From assembly GCA_013398275.1 (NCBI GenBank), contig VZSE01002184.1:58460-122459 (forward strand): 64,000 bases of DNA, read 5' to 3'. Within the stretch, counting starts at the first letter, position 1. Every line of letters begins with the position of its first letter. Made by a program: the position numbers and the translations under genes. Shown one piece after another: positions 51,135 through 63,992 of this stretch. The DNA comes from Promerops cafer (taxonomy: Eukaryota > Chordata > Aves > Passeriformes > Nectariniidae). A model generated the notes under the pieces. It was given only the letters and a program-made list of their open reading frames with translations, ran no database searches and had not been told where the DNA came from.

Positions 51135-54100
51135 CACAAACTTTGTAAATTTGAATTTAAAGGCAAGCCAAAACCATAACTAAATCAAAATTTTGAAAAA
51201 CCTTGATTACAAAGAGTATTGTTTGTATTGTAGAAGACTGACTAAGCTTAACAGAACTTACATGGCAAATTGGAGCTGGTCTTATAAAAATAATACTTCT
51301 AAGACTTACACTTCAAAGAGAGGTTTTTCTTTTTCAAAGTACAAGTACAAAACCAACTTGTGGGAGAAAATTCTTGTAATGACTGACAAAAAAAATTCTA
51401 CCAGTAGAAAAGTGAAATTTTTAGCTGTAACACACAGGAAGTAAAAATACTGCATAAAATTACTTTTTAATTTTTTTAGGTGGTAGCAAAATTATGCAAA
51501 TTTTAATTTTCATTTTGGAGTCACATCGGATTTATTCTGGCAGGGTTGGCATCTGTAGAAAACTCACTATCTACCAGGAGAGCCTCTGGGCTTCAAATGG
51601 ACATGATCTGGAATCTGAACTATCCACCTTTCTTAATGTGCTTGGGGTTTGGAAAAATAAATAACTGCACAGACAAATCCAAGTAATACAACAGGTTTTT
51701 GACTTTAAAAGGTATAGACAGTTTTAGAACAGATTTTTGATGGTGGTGTTTGGTGAGATTTGTTTGTGCTCTGTGTGTGTGTGCCTGTGTTGGTGAGGAT
51801 ATATTATTTCACAGACTTGTGAGCTTTTGGGTTTATATTGTACGTGCTGGATTTAGTACACTATATTCACTTTGGCTCAAAATCTACTTCCAGGAGCAGA
51901 TCCAAATAAGCTCAACTGCTTGGTGTTATTTTGCTGCCTTTTTTTTTTTGGTGTGTTCTCTTCTGTAAAGCTAGTTGCTAAATCTCACCGTTTTTGTGGT
52001 TATCCTGGGCTCTGATGAGTGCTCCAATACCTTCTGGTTTTGGCACAAAGGAACATTCTCTATCCCTTGAAAAGAAAGGTGTTCAGGACATCAAAGGTTT
52101 CCTTCATGTTCTTTGGGATTGTTTACCAGGACACAAATCATCCAAGAACACTCTTCCCCACAAGTTTTGTAGCAGTGTCCTGCTCTCCAAGAGCTATCAG
52201 AGCTTGTTAACCAAACCTCTGGAGCACAAATATAATTTGGATGCACCTCAAGTCTGCCTCTTCTGTCACAGGAACCAGCCAGTTGTGATAAATCCTTACA
52301 AAACTGCTTATTTATTTATTATGACTTAGATAAGTCAAAATATTTCAGTTGATCCAATATCTTTTTGCTTTGGCAGTGCAGAGTAATTTAATTTTTTTTT
52401 CCCTGGTAATTCTAGGCATGGGTGTTGTAGGACTTAAAATTCAATTTCTTTCCCCTTCATTCCTCCTCTAAAGCAATTTTGTTTAAAGACTTTTTTCCCC
52501 TGAATATTTAGCAAGAGTAGGTTTGCTTTAACAGCACGTTATATCTGTCACACACATAAATGTTGTGTTTTGTGACAGACAAAGAAAGAAACAGTCATTG
52601 ATTTTTACTGATTTACAATGATACAGATGACAACAATATTCAAACCAACACAGAAATACGATGATGCATTCTAAGACACACAGCAGATTTGTGAAACTGC
52701 TGGGTTTATCATTTTATGGGCAAAGCAGATAAGCAAGGTTTATGAGTGACTTCGAAAACTTCCCTTTTGGCAGGGGAATCCTGGAGTTAATTTGGTTTAG
52801 ATGTAAGGCAGAGGAGCTTTATGGCTGCTTTAACCTCTGCCAAATGGAGAGCCACGCTCAAAGCCCTTCCCTGATCCAGGGATGGGGAAGGCTGCAAAGA
52901 GCATGCAGCTTTTTTTTGCACAAAAAGACAGAGCTGGAAAAAAATAGGAACTTTTGGGCACCCAAGCCCCTTGTCACATTTGAAAGAGCTGCTTGGCATA
53001 GTCCTGCCTGGCTGGCAGGCCCATGATAAGTTCCTAGCACTGCTTCTGCACCACCAAAGGGCAGGAGTACATTTGACTGTCTGTCTTCACTCATAACTGG
53101 TGCAATTGGGGTTTAGCTGCAGACTGTGCTGGGAAAAAAATGCATGGATTTTTTTTAAACAAATCCACCAATAGGGATCCATGCTGTTTGTGCCAAAGGT
53201 AGGGAATTACTTTTAAAATGGATCTGGGAGGGACAATGTTATTGTCCCTTCTCAGGAAAAGGTTTTGCTCAGAAAGAGGTTTTGCTCTCCCTTGAGCAAA
53301 ACCCTGCAGTGATGCCCACCAGAGAAAAAAAATCCAGAAGAGGCTGCAAAGGGACAGGCAGAGTTCCCCTCTTGCCCTCTCTTGCATCTGGTGCAGGGCA
53401 GGAGGAAGAGTGAGGGATGTCAGTGAGACCATTCCCACTGTGCCTGGGTTTTGGTGATGGATCTGTCTGTGACCTCATCTCACACAAAAAACCACGTCTC
53501 CTCTCGAAACTCACTCAGTGTCTGTGGCAGATGGACAGAATGACTGCAGCTGACCCCCCTGAAAGGAGCAAGACTCACCTTGGGGATCAGCAAGGCTTTT
53601 ACCTTTTGGGGATGTCTACAAAATATCCCCACGCCAATCCATTTATTGTGCCTTAGTGCTGGAGCACAGCAGTTATTGTACCACACAGAGGAGCACTGTA
53701 TTCTCCTGATCACATTTCCCATCTGTTTTTCACTCTACTTGAGGGTAAGGATGCATTTTCAGATTTCTTGGTGCACGTTTCCCCTAAGACCAAAATCACC
53801 TTTCTGCAGAAGCTTCCCTAAGCCCCAGCAAGTACCTCTCCATCACCTGCTGATCTCTGCAGAGCAACCTCAAGGACCACAGCCTGGCTTGTCCCCTGAA
53901 CAGATCTTTCTGAAAAACCAGTGGTATTTTTACACCTGAGACTGCCAGATGGCATGCACAGTTCAAAGAAGACTTTTTAGGGGATGAAGAGAATGGGCAC
54001 AGTTGATTTGCAGTACAATTTCTTGTGAGAGAGCATTAGCACTCACCAAGAGGGTCCCACTGCAAGCAGAGTCAGCTCATCAGACAAGTAATTCCTTAGC

Positions 54101-55240
54101 AAAGGAATATCTGACTACAAGGAAGTCAGGACCACGTGTATTTTGATTTTGAACTGATTTCAGTTTCAGGACTGCTCTGTGCATCACTGGAGCAGCAACA
54201 TGAAGCCTTTGGGCTGCGTGTGATTACTCCACTTCAGCAGAGAATATAAGTAATTTCAAAATTCAAAGTTCATGTGGAATTAATTTCAAAAGTAGGTTCA
54301 TGTGTAAAATAATAGTAGTGATTATTTCTTATTAAGATTTATGTGTAACACTTGCTGCTGCAAAAACATTCAACTAAAACTCCTTCTGTCCAAAACATTT
54401 TGTTTAGTGATGAGATGACAGTAAAGAAGGAAGCTAGGACAGTCTTATTAGGAATCATTCATTAATAGTGCTTATGATCATGTTTGCAAACACAGTAATA
54501 AAATGTTCCTCTTTGGGTACAAAGAAGAAAGGCTGCTCCTGGAAAACAGACAACTTTTCTTAGAAAGCAGTGATTCAGAGAAGAGTTTGTGAAACATCAT
54601 AAATAATTGCCTCGAAATGTGCTCTGAGCATCAGTTTGTGGAAACAGAGGTAATGCAATCTTTGCATAACAAAAAGAATGTCAGGAAAAGCAGCAGAAAC
54701 AATAGCAATGCCACCTAGCTGCTGTCCAGGGCTTTTCATGGCAGCTTTCAAAGCACAAAATGGGTAAGTATTAAAACAGAGGAAATGGTAAATATATTTC
54801 TTCTGTTCCATCAAAATGATACCATGAATCATGGGTGGGGGGGTGGGGTGTGGGGAGAGAAGTCAATTCAGAGTAAATGAAACTTGTTATTATGCCAAAA
54901 TGAAGAGCCTAATAAAATGAAATATTTTATTTTAGGACCATTGTGATGCTTTTATTTTGCAGTCAAGATTGAATGAAAATGCCATTTTCCAACTCAGAGT
55001 CTCATTTGACAACTTTACAGGGCAATTTGTAAAATTTTTACATTTCCCTCCTGACATTCTGAAAAGAATTGGCTGAGAGTGTGTTTCTCATGGAGCAGCA
55101 GGTCAGACCATGTTCAAAGCTGCTTTGCCTTGTTCCCACAACTGTGACTGAAACTCCCTCTCCAGCGTCCTCAGGTGCCAGGAAAAAACTTTTCTGTGCA
55201 TCATTTCCATTTTCCTCCTCCCTCCTCTAGCAGCTGATGC
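51135..55240. other. Unique non-coding DNA
   Basis: About 4 kb without a recognised gene or transposon. Short TG-rich text lies near 51770, and a G-rich word 'gggtggggggg' near 54833. The open frames are short and overlap each other. Confidence 0.5.
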
Positions 55241-55289
55241 ATTTGGACGGTCCCTGGGAGAGGGCAGAGCTTCTGCCTGCTGTGACCCA

Positions 55290-55345
55290 TCTTTTTGGTG
55301 CCTGGAGGTCTTTCCCAACCTCTTCCATGATTCTGTGACTCCTGC
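55290..55345 (+). mobile_element. CR1 LINE extreme 3' tail
   Basis: The text 'tggaggtctttcccaacctcttccatgattctgtgactcc' matches the sense terminal part of CR1. Weaker similarity may extend leftward to about 55240. The copy is short and diverged. Confidence 0.65.
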
Positions 55346-55349
55346 TTTG

Positions 55350-58300
55350 CTGGCACACCCAGAGCTAAAGGAGATGCTGTATTTGAGGGCTAAAGGGAAA
55401 TCACTTCAAAGCCAAAGCACCAGAGGCATTTGCAGGTTTTGCAAGTCATGCCACAGCAGTACATGGGACAATTCTTTTTTTTTCTTTTCCTTTGGAGCAG
55501 CTTTTGGGATTTGGGGGTGTCTCAGTGGGCTCCCACTCCCCACTCCGTGTTTGGCTTTAGCAGCCAGGCTGAGAATCACCAGCACTCCACTTAGGAGATG
55601 ATGGGTGAAACTTAAAACCTGGGAGGTCAGACTGTGACCTGACCCGCTGTTCCCTCCTGGGTCTGAGATCCAGGATTTAGCAGGAATGCTCCCCATGTAT
55701 AGGCAGGTAAATACACAGGTATGTGATGTGCATGGCTTTAAACAGGACATGCTCTCTTCAGGACACCATCCCACCCCACCTGGAACAACAGGAGTCAATT
55801 TCAGATTGAAGGCCCTCATGCACTAGTAATAAATCTAGTAAAATGAATTGATTTGGCAGTGCCCAGACTTTGTGTCAGATAATTGTGCCCTTGGTGCTGG
55901 TGGGAAGAGTCATGACTGTGCACCACCCATGGCCCACACAAAACCACCTTTACATGGCACAGAGCCCCCACTCAGCACCTTTTTGACCCGTATCTACAAT
56001 GAATAGTTAATGCTCTTATATTCCTTCAACATAATTCCAGGATCATAAAAAGCCCCCTGCCATGTTCAGGAGGTGCCAAAAGTCACGTGTGACAACACTA
56101 GAGAGATGACACATGCATGCAACACGTTTTCTTCTGGAAAGAATCCATTTGGTGCTGACGGGGGAAAAAAATCTCCTGGATTTTCCCACTACCTGCACCA
56201 AGACAATCATATCCTACAGAGAAATCCCTGGGTTTGGTGATACATGCCTTGGGTCCTGGTTATTTCACAGGTGTGTGGCTCGTTCTGCACTCAAGCATCG
56301 CAGGTGTAGGGGGAGGGATTTTGACTGCTGATAAACTTCACTCTTCTGGGAAAAATTAATTCAGAATGGGCTTGATTTCTTGCAGGGAGTTTGTAAGGAA
56401 ACCTAAATCTAACGCAAAACTTGTGAAATTAGGGTGGTGAGTATGAGGGGCTCTGTTTCACCAGTTTCATAATTTCAAAATGCAGCAACAGGACCTGGTC
56501 TTGTGCATTTCTATTTTGACAATCTGTTACGGGTATGAGGGGAAGGACAAAGCATTTGGTAAACCAGCCTCCCTGCCCTCTTGGGAGATCTGCAAACCCC
56601 TCTGGCCGTCCATGCTGTACACACATTTGTACACTCCTGACATCCAGTCTGCAGCCAAACAACTCACTCCCAGCACAGAAAAATTGGAATATAAGCCATA
56701 TTATAGTTTTACAGCCCCAGAGACTGGGGCTGTTTTACAGCCCCAGGGTTCACCCTGACTCGGATAAGGGGGGCCATGTAGGCACTACCCATCATTCAAC
56801 CTAGAACACTATGATGTGTTTTGCTGTCAGAATGTTACAAAGATTTCAAGGCAATTAAAAAAAGTAAATTTTGAGGCTGACATGGGTTTTGGAGAAGAAT
56901 CACAACCTAACGGAATATGTAAGCCTTGAATAGAAATAGGACAGAGAATTTGTTTTGCCTGTTCAGGAGGTGAGAACAAGACCTTCATTTGGGCCAGTCT
57001 TCAGGAATGGTCATTGCTGGATTATCAACTTCACAAGAAATGTGATAGATGCAGTTTGCAAGGATATTGTGCAGAATTGGTCTTTCAAATTCTGTTCTAG
57101 TTAGTTTGCTTCTACCCATTCAAATTCTTTTGTTCCCTAAAACTTGGTGATTATATTCCTGATCAAAAGGAAGTTGTGCAATTTTAAAATCTGCAGAGTT
57201 GCCCAGAACTGGTAGTGTGGATGAATGGCCTGTAAGTAGCATTTATTTTATATTACTTTTGTTTATTGTTACAGTGATGTGATTCTTCAGTAACGATACC
57301 ATTGAATTACAAACTGAAAAGATAATATTTTTTTAATTAGCAGGTTCTACAATGGGTATTTATTTTCCATTTGAATTTCTCTTTCCTTGCTTTCTTCCCT
57401 TCCACTGCCAGGTCTCTGCAATCCTGTGTCTGAAGTCAGTACCTCTCAAAACTTTTTCCTCATACTGGTACACTAAATGAGGAAATTCCCCCATTTCCAC
57501 ATTTATGAAAAAAGAATACTTCCAGAGAGCTTGCTTAATATCTCTGCTCATTTCATTCAGACCAGTGTAACACAGTAAACAAAGGTAATAATTTAGATAT
57601 GATTCACCAATTCAATTAAAGAATAAACTTCCTGGTTTCAATGAGGCCAACAAAAGTGAGAAGAACTGACAAAGAAACCATGGCTCTCATATGCATTGCA
57701 GTAACTGTGTGTGGTTACTTGGAAAAGGAAAAAGAACCAGAACTGATAATTGCCTTAATCTGTGACTTCATTGTTTCAATGTGAAGTACTGCAATGAGCA
57801 CAAATTCCTGACTGCTTCTGATCTCCAGTTCATGGCCCAGCTGAGCGCTGATGGCATATTATGATATGCTTTGTCTGGATAAAGATTAATTAATTTTGTG
57901 TCCCGGTAACTCTCACCATGGACTTCTTAAAATAGTGCACAAATCTGCATAAACTCTTGGATGAAATTGCTTGCTCACACAATGCTCATTTTTCATATGC
58001 AGCTCCTATACTCCCCAAGAATCTGAGTTCAGGACTGGAGTACCAGGACTACTGATCCAAAACTCATTAAATCCATTTCATACTACTTATTTCAGTGGGA
58101 TTAAAATCAGGGACTTAATTACCTGAGAAGGGTTATTCAGCACAGCATTGTGAATTATTGCATTTAATATTCCTGTGGCATTCTCAATATATATGGTGGC
58201 ATACAACAAGTAAACTGCCCTAAGGGATCCATGAATCTATTCATTTATAAGCGATTTAGTTAAACGAATGCACAGTGGAAAAATAAAAATATTATCAGGG

Positions 58301-58350
58301 AAAACATCATTCCTTCAATTCTTGCCCAGCACAGTATTTCATCTGTGCAG
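55350..58350. other. Unique non-coding DNA
   Basis: No gene recognised. A triple repeat with a hairpin lies at 56707-56746. A small inverted repeat GCATAT...ATATGC is at 57854-57869. Confidence 0.5.
56707..56746. repeat. Direct repeat overlapping a 9-bp hairpin
   Basis: The word TTTTACAGCCCCAG occurs at 56707-56720 and again at 56733-56746. Between them the reverse complement is present: ACAGCCCCA (56711-56719) pairs with TGGGGCTGT (56725-56733) over a 5-base loop. So three copies of a nine-base word alternate in orientation. It is probably local template-switch or slippage debris. Confidence 0.85.
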
Positions 58351-58359
58351 CTCTTGCTG

Positions 58360-58905
58360 TGTAGGACAGGGAGTGAAAGAGCACAATTGCCTTATAGTGC
58401 GATGGACCTGTCATGTGGAGAAGGGTTGTTTTTCTCCCCCTAAAAGCCAAGAAATCACTTGTCAATGTCAAGTCAGCCATCCCCAGTGTGACATTTGCAT
58501 TGTGAGCCCCAGCACAGCTCGGGGGGCGACAAAGCAGCACCGCACACTCGGATCCCGAAGCTGAATGTGGACAAATGTAATACTCAAGTGTAGCTTTCAT
58601 GATGAAATAAAAGATATCTCACCCATGAAAGGGGATTATTATCTCTGCCATACAAGTGTGGCCCCTCATTAAAATATCCATGGTCAAGTCTATCTCCTCC
58701 AGTGAGAGCTTCTTTTTATTCTGTGGCATTGTTTTAGTTGTCAATGCCCACATTTCAGTTTGAACCAGACTGTGGGAATTAGAAGTGAATCCGGTCAGAT
58801 TCTCATGGAACTTTTTTACCCACTCTATTTCATCCCCTAATTCAGGATAAATAATAAAAGCTCTTTTTCCACGCAGCATTTTATTGATCACTAATGTTAT
58901 TTTGC
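58360..58905. promoter_or_regulatory. Candidate conserved non-coding element, weak
   Basis: The text has an octamer-like ATTTGCAT near 58494, CpG in 'agctcggggggcgac' and 'ccgcacactcggatcccg', and 'cctaattcaggataaataataaa' near 58837. Long frames stay open on the minus strand (58307-58600 and 58619-58891), but the predicted peptides show no known domain. Conserved DNA, a lost exon or chance are all possible. Confidence 0.18.
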
Positions 58906-61180
58906 AGAAGTTGGTATTGTTTAGGCTTTTTTGATGTTGTACAATGAGCCAAACACTCTTTCTGTTCTGAACAGTTTTGTTCTAAAAATCTGCTAATTAA
59001 AGGAGAAACATGATTCCTGAAGTAGGCCAAATGCTGGATAATAACTAACCTCTTTCGTCTTGCTTTTTGATCTTAAAAGATGAAAATGTTGAAAACGTGG
59101 TTTTATCTTGAATGTTAAATTTTGAATTATTGCATAACCAGTGTTTACTAATTACTCAGATCTTTTGTCCCTTGATTGCTCTGTTTTCTCTCACTGTTTA
59201 TTCTTGACAGAGAAACGTTATGTGTAAATTGGGAATTGCTTCAATGGTATGGAAAACTGAGCCATTAAAGCATGAAGATGCTAAGCCATTACCTACCTGC
59301 AGTGTTTGGAGTGAAAAGATTTGCCATATCTTAGTTACCCCAAATAAGTTAGTGTCAGATACATGGTGCTAATGCTTCAATACCATGGATATTTCAATTA
59401 AAGAAGGGTGACCTGCTCCCCATAGATGGTCATGCTGGACATTGGCCTAAGCAACCATTTGTCCTATTTTCAGAGAATTCATTTTTCCAGACACACTGGA
59501 AATCAGGGAGTAATTGAAATGAGGGCAGGTAAATCTTTTAGCTGCCTACAAGCAAGAAAACCTACCTGAAATAGAAAATTAACTATGGCCGCAGAGCAGT
59601 CTGCACATGTGCTTGCTCTTAACTCTAGTGAAAAAGGAGGTTTCACTGAAAGGGTTGTGGTGACTGATTAATAAAAGAAGCATATGGAGAGACACTGGTT
59701 TGGTGAAGAAGTCCCTTTTTTTAGGAATGGGAACCTGAGGGGATGACATGGGAGAAATTTGGGATGGGTCTAATTCCTGTCTTTGCTTTACAAGCAAGCA
59801 GAAGCTCTATTCACGTGAGTCAACATCTACCAGATGTTTTCAGGAGCTGGGAAGATTGCAAAGAAGATTGCTCCAGAAGTCAGTAAGATATCTGGTATAC
59901 ACATCTGGTGTCCCAGGCAGGATGCACAGTGGTCCTGGCCAAGCTCAGGTGCTGCAAAAGCGGGTGAAAAATCGAAAATCCACATTCCAAAATTCACCAT
60001 CCTCTCGCCAAAGTAACAATGTAAATCACAGCATCCCAAACTTCTACCCACTCTTCTCCTTTATTCAGGTAAATATATTCCCTGATATCATCTCACACCT
60101 CTTCCACACAATGAGGGATTTTACACTGAGGAGTGAGTTCAATCTGTGTAGGTAGATGTTTTATCCACTTGTAAATAAGTTTTACTGACTTTCAAATGCG
60201 TAGTAACCAAAAAAAAAATTTATGTGACTTGTAGTGCTCCACACACAAAGCACCCTTTGGCAAAAGAACACATTAATTCATCAACCTCCAAGGTATTATT
60301 TGTGAAAATACACCATTTCCCATATTGGATATCACCCCCAGTCAGCTGCCCCTTGGCCAGCAATGTAAAAACACATTTCTCTGTCTGTAGTTTTCTTTTG
60401 TATATATTCTTCCTCTACTTCAGCTGAGGGGAATTTAACATTTATGTTCCACGTCCTTCCATGAAGCCTTACCCCTTGATTCATATACATTCTGACAACA
60501 TACTTCAAGTGCTTTATTTTAATAAGGACTATTCTCATTACACTGTTTGGGACTTGGAGAGAGAAACACACTCGGAGGGTTGTCTACCTCTTAAAAATGT
60601 AGCTGAAGGCCTTTAAGGTCCTGTTTCTTGGACCATAAAACTTGTCTGCGATGATGGAAATGAGAATTCTGTTTGACCTTTTGTGACTTAATTTCATGCT
60701 TCATTTCCACTGCTGCCACTACTCCACCTCCTGGGCCGGGGCTGTGTCCCTGGGACAGGGAGGCTGCTCAGCACAGGGAGGTGAGAGTCTGTTCTGTGTC
60801 CAGCCTCTCCTCCTGACCAAACCAATCACTCAGTTTTGCTGCAGAACAGACTTCTCAGCCACAAAATTAAGTTCACAGTCACTTTCAGCCCCCTTCCATT
60901 GGCTTCCCCCACTTAATGTGGCCATATACGGTACAACAACAGTCGCTTATTCTTAAATTATCTCTCCCTCTGCTTTTTAATGATGGGGTTTTAATTGTAG
61001 TTTGTAAATGTATATTTTACATCACATAAATTTGCTGATTGATCTACTGGATGTTTCTGCAAATGTTGCTTTTGATACTCTGGTTTCACTCGTGTAAACA
61101 TTGCAATGACTCACATCCTGATCTGCCCAACATGTACCTGTAATCAGCACCATCTGCCACCACAGGCCCTATTAAACCAC
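58906..61180. other. Unique non-coding DNA
   Basis: Nothing recognised. The 135-codon frame at 59748-60155 overlaps another on the opposite strand and has no motif. Confidence 0.5.
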
Positions 61181-61183
61181 TGC

Positions 61184-61259
61184 TTCTTGTCCTTTAAAAT
61201 CATTTCTTCTTGTCCTTTAAAACCATTTCTTCTTGTCCTTTAAAGCCATTTCTTCTTGT
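61184..61259. repeat. 23-bp tandem repeat, about 3.3 copies
   Basis: A 23-base unit beginning 'ttcttgtcctttaaaa' and ending 'ccatttc' is repeated at 61184-61206, 61207-61229 and 61230-61252, with a partial fourth copy. The copies differ at one or two positions in the 'aaaatc/aaaacc/aaagcc' part. It is a small minisatellite with no coding role. Confidence 0.95.
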
Positions 61260-61261
61260 TT

Positions 61262-62190
61262 TCGTCCTTTGTCCAATTCAGCCCTAGTGGAAACAAAAAC
61301 AAACAGTTAAAAAACAGACAGAACGATGAACTTGCAGGTTAAAGCAAAATGCCAGGGCCTGTTCTAAGCCTAGGGTAAGAAATTTAGTATCTCCAGGGCT
61401 GCAGAAGGAAATTGCTTCCTAATTTTGAGCCAAGAGCTGCATTGCAGGGGGCAGTGCTACAACATCAGCAGCACCATGGAAATCACCAGCAAGGATTACC
61501 AGTGGCATTTCAGTCCTCTGGACCTTCAGGTTTTGGGTTTTATTCAAGGAGATGGCCATGACTGATTCCTTGAGATGTAATATGTCATGGATACATGGTA
61601 CTAAACAGCCACCCATAAACTACCAGCACAGGGCTCAAATGTGATTTAACATCAGCCAGTCTCTACAGAACAGCAGGATTTTCTGTGTGCTTTTATGCTT
61701 TGCTTTTGAATAAGAAATGCCTGTTGGAATTAAACATTATTTATCCATAAATAAAATAACAAATAAGTTAAAACATCCAAGAATGTTGAGTGTTTGAACT
61801 AGCACAAGTAGAGGAAAAGGCAACAAAGACTGAAAGTCACTAAAGGAAGGTGGAAAAGGGATAAAACAGAGAGATGCATGGCTGTTTGAAAATAAACATG
61901 CATTCCTCAGGTAGCTGCCTTGCTGCATCTGCTTTCTTAGGAACCACAGTGTCTCTGTACCAAACCAGCCTCCTAAAACGTGCACGGACACACCCGAGAC
62001 ACATCCCTGGCTGATGGAATTCCACCCAGGAAATCAAGCTCCAAGTGATGCAGAAGCTCCTCCAAGAAGCCTGACCTGAGTAATTTTGAGCTTTGTTTCT
62101 GTTTGGATGAGGAAAGTGTGAAGAAAGGAAAGGAGACCATGTCTGTAAACCCAAACTGGAAATCAGCAGAAGTGTTTCTGCATCTCAGCA
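61262..62190. other. Unique non-coding DNA
   Basis: No gene or repeat recognised. Open frames on the minus strand near 61737-62154 overlap each other and lack motifs. Confidence 0.5.
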
Positions 62191-62194
62191 GTTT

Positions 62195-62318
62195 CCTGTT
62201 AGCTCAGCTGGTGAGAGCAGGCAGACCTGGGACCCCACATGGGCTCCACACCATGAAAACTTATACTCAGTCAAAATCTGTGAGACTTTGATCTGTGGGA
62301 CCAAAATCTGTGAGATTT
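62195..62318 (+). mobile_element. tRNA-derived SINE fragment, TguSINE1-like
   Basis: The left part reads 'gttagctcagctggtgagagcag', a near-perfect tRNA A-box/D-arm as in tRNA-Ile. About 10 bases later comes 'ggaccccacatgggct', which resembles the T-arm and acceptor end. The anticodon arm is missing, so this is not a working tRNA. The right part contains 'atctgtgaga'-type words repeated at a 30-base period (62272-62285 and 62302-62315), reminiscent of a CR1-type tail. Songbirds carry a tRNA-Ile-derived SINE with a CR1-like tail, and this fits a deleted copy of it. A chance A-box match remains possible. Confidence 0.45.
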
Positions 62319-62478
62319 TAAATCATATAAGCACAACTGTTTCCATATATATCAAATAGAATGACAATTACTGGAGTCAGCATGGCTGTTCTTGGTGGTG
62401 AGTTACTTCCAAAAGGCCTGGAACATTATTGGTGTGGTGGAACATTTGACTTTGCAGGTAGATGAAACAGTAAAAAAT

Positions 62479-62955
<477 letters not shown>

Positions 62956-62959
62956 AAGG

Positions 62960-63900
62960 CTGAATTAGCCCTGCTCATCAACAGTGGTGAGAATGACACT
63001 ACCGAGAGATGAAAATCCAATTACAGAAATAAAAATCACAAGCCCAACAAACTCTGTTTAATCTTATGGGTTATTATTACCTTCATTTCCTCTTTGGTCA
63101 TTTACATGTCTAATTAGGTTGTTCTGGGTGGGATATTCATTAAAATCCTGTCCCCACTGAGGCAACATTAGCAAGGGATTCGTATTGAACAAAATACAAT
63201 TAGAATGCTTATTAATAAAGTCACCAATGTCTTTCACTTTGGACCATAAAATTCACTTTAGCAGATTGAGTTTTCCTGGACAGCATAATTTCATCTAAAA
63301 TTTGGCATGTGTATGTAAATTCTACCTAAGTATTCTTTAAATACCCAGAAATGTGCTTGGGAAAGGTAATGAATACAATGTATTTTTTGGTCTGTACAGA
63401 AATCTCAATGAGTCCACTTATCTTTACAGGACTAGTGAATCTGAGTATATCCTCTCTCCCTCTCATTCCAATCTTGCATTATTGTCCTGCTTAGGTTACT
63501 GTCTTACTATTAAAAATAATTGTAATTGTAATTATAACATAGGTTTAAAGTAAGTCATCTTATTTCTTTCTATGTCTCTCCCTGGCAGTGTACATTCATG
63601 CAACATTCTTAACTGAGTTTTCACTTTTTAAACAACCAGCATGTTCTATTTAAAATGACCTAGAGCTAAAGATGAGCAAAAATCAGCAAGGTAAACCAAA
63701 AAACTTTTCTGCTAAGTTCAGAATCAAAATTTTTCCATAAGAAGATATTTCATTGAAAAAAATATTTCTGTCTTATAAAAGAAATTAGAGGGGGATGTTA
63801 GAGACCAAAGGATATATTTTCAACTGCTGCCTCTCTTTCTCTTGTGCAGGTTTGGAGTTTGGATTTATTACTTAAGATTTTAAAGGGTTCCAGAGTCACA
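62960..63900. other. Unique non-coding DNA before the terminal A-run
   Basis: No gene recognised. It contains a TAATTAG homeodomain-type word near 63112 and otherwise ordinary AT-rich text. If the A-run at the end is a retroposon tail, the source sequence should lie here, but I cannot identify it. Confidence 0.45.
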
Positions 63901-63921
63901 GAAAAAAAAAAGATATTAAAA

Positions 63922-63929
<8 letters not shown>

Positions 63930-63990
<61 letters not shown>
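63930..63990. repeat. Run of 61 A
   Basis: An uninterrupted A-run of 61 bases lies 10 bases from the window end, preceded by A/T-rich text with an ATTAAA word at 63915-63920. The ATTAAA placement resembles a poly-A signal about ten bases before a tail. CR1 elements do not leave such tails, so if it is a retroposon tail it came from another source. Simple homopolymer expansion is equally possible. Confidence 0.9.

Positions 63991-63992
<2 letters not shown>

Noticed and set aside
58619..58891. 90-codon minus-strand frame with a protein-like composition
   Set aside because: The composition looks plausible but I recognise no domain and see no clear exon boundaries. It is kept only as part of a weak conserved-element candidate.
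61184..61259. CRISPR-like array
   Set aside because: The units are directly adjacent with no spacers and the host is a vertebrate. It is a plain tandem repeat.
62195..62250. Functional tRNA gene
   Set aside because: The D-arm is good but the anticodon arm is missing, so it fits a SINE relic and not a working tRNA.
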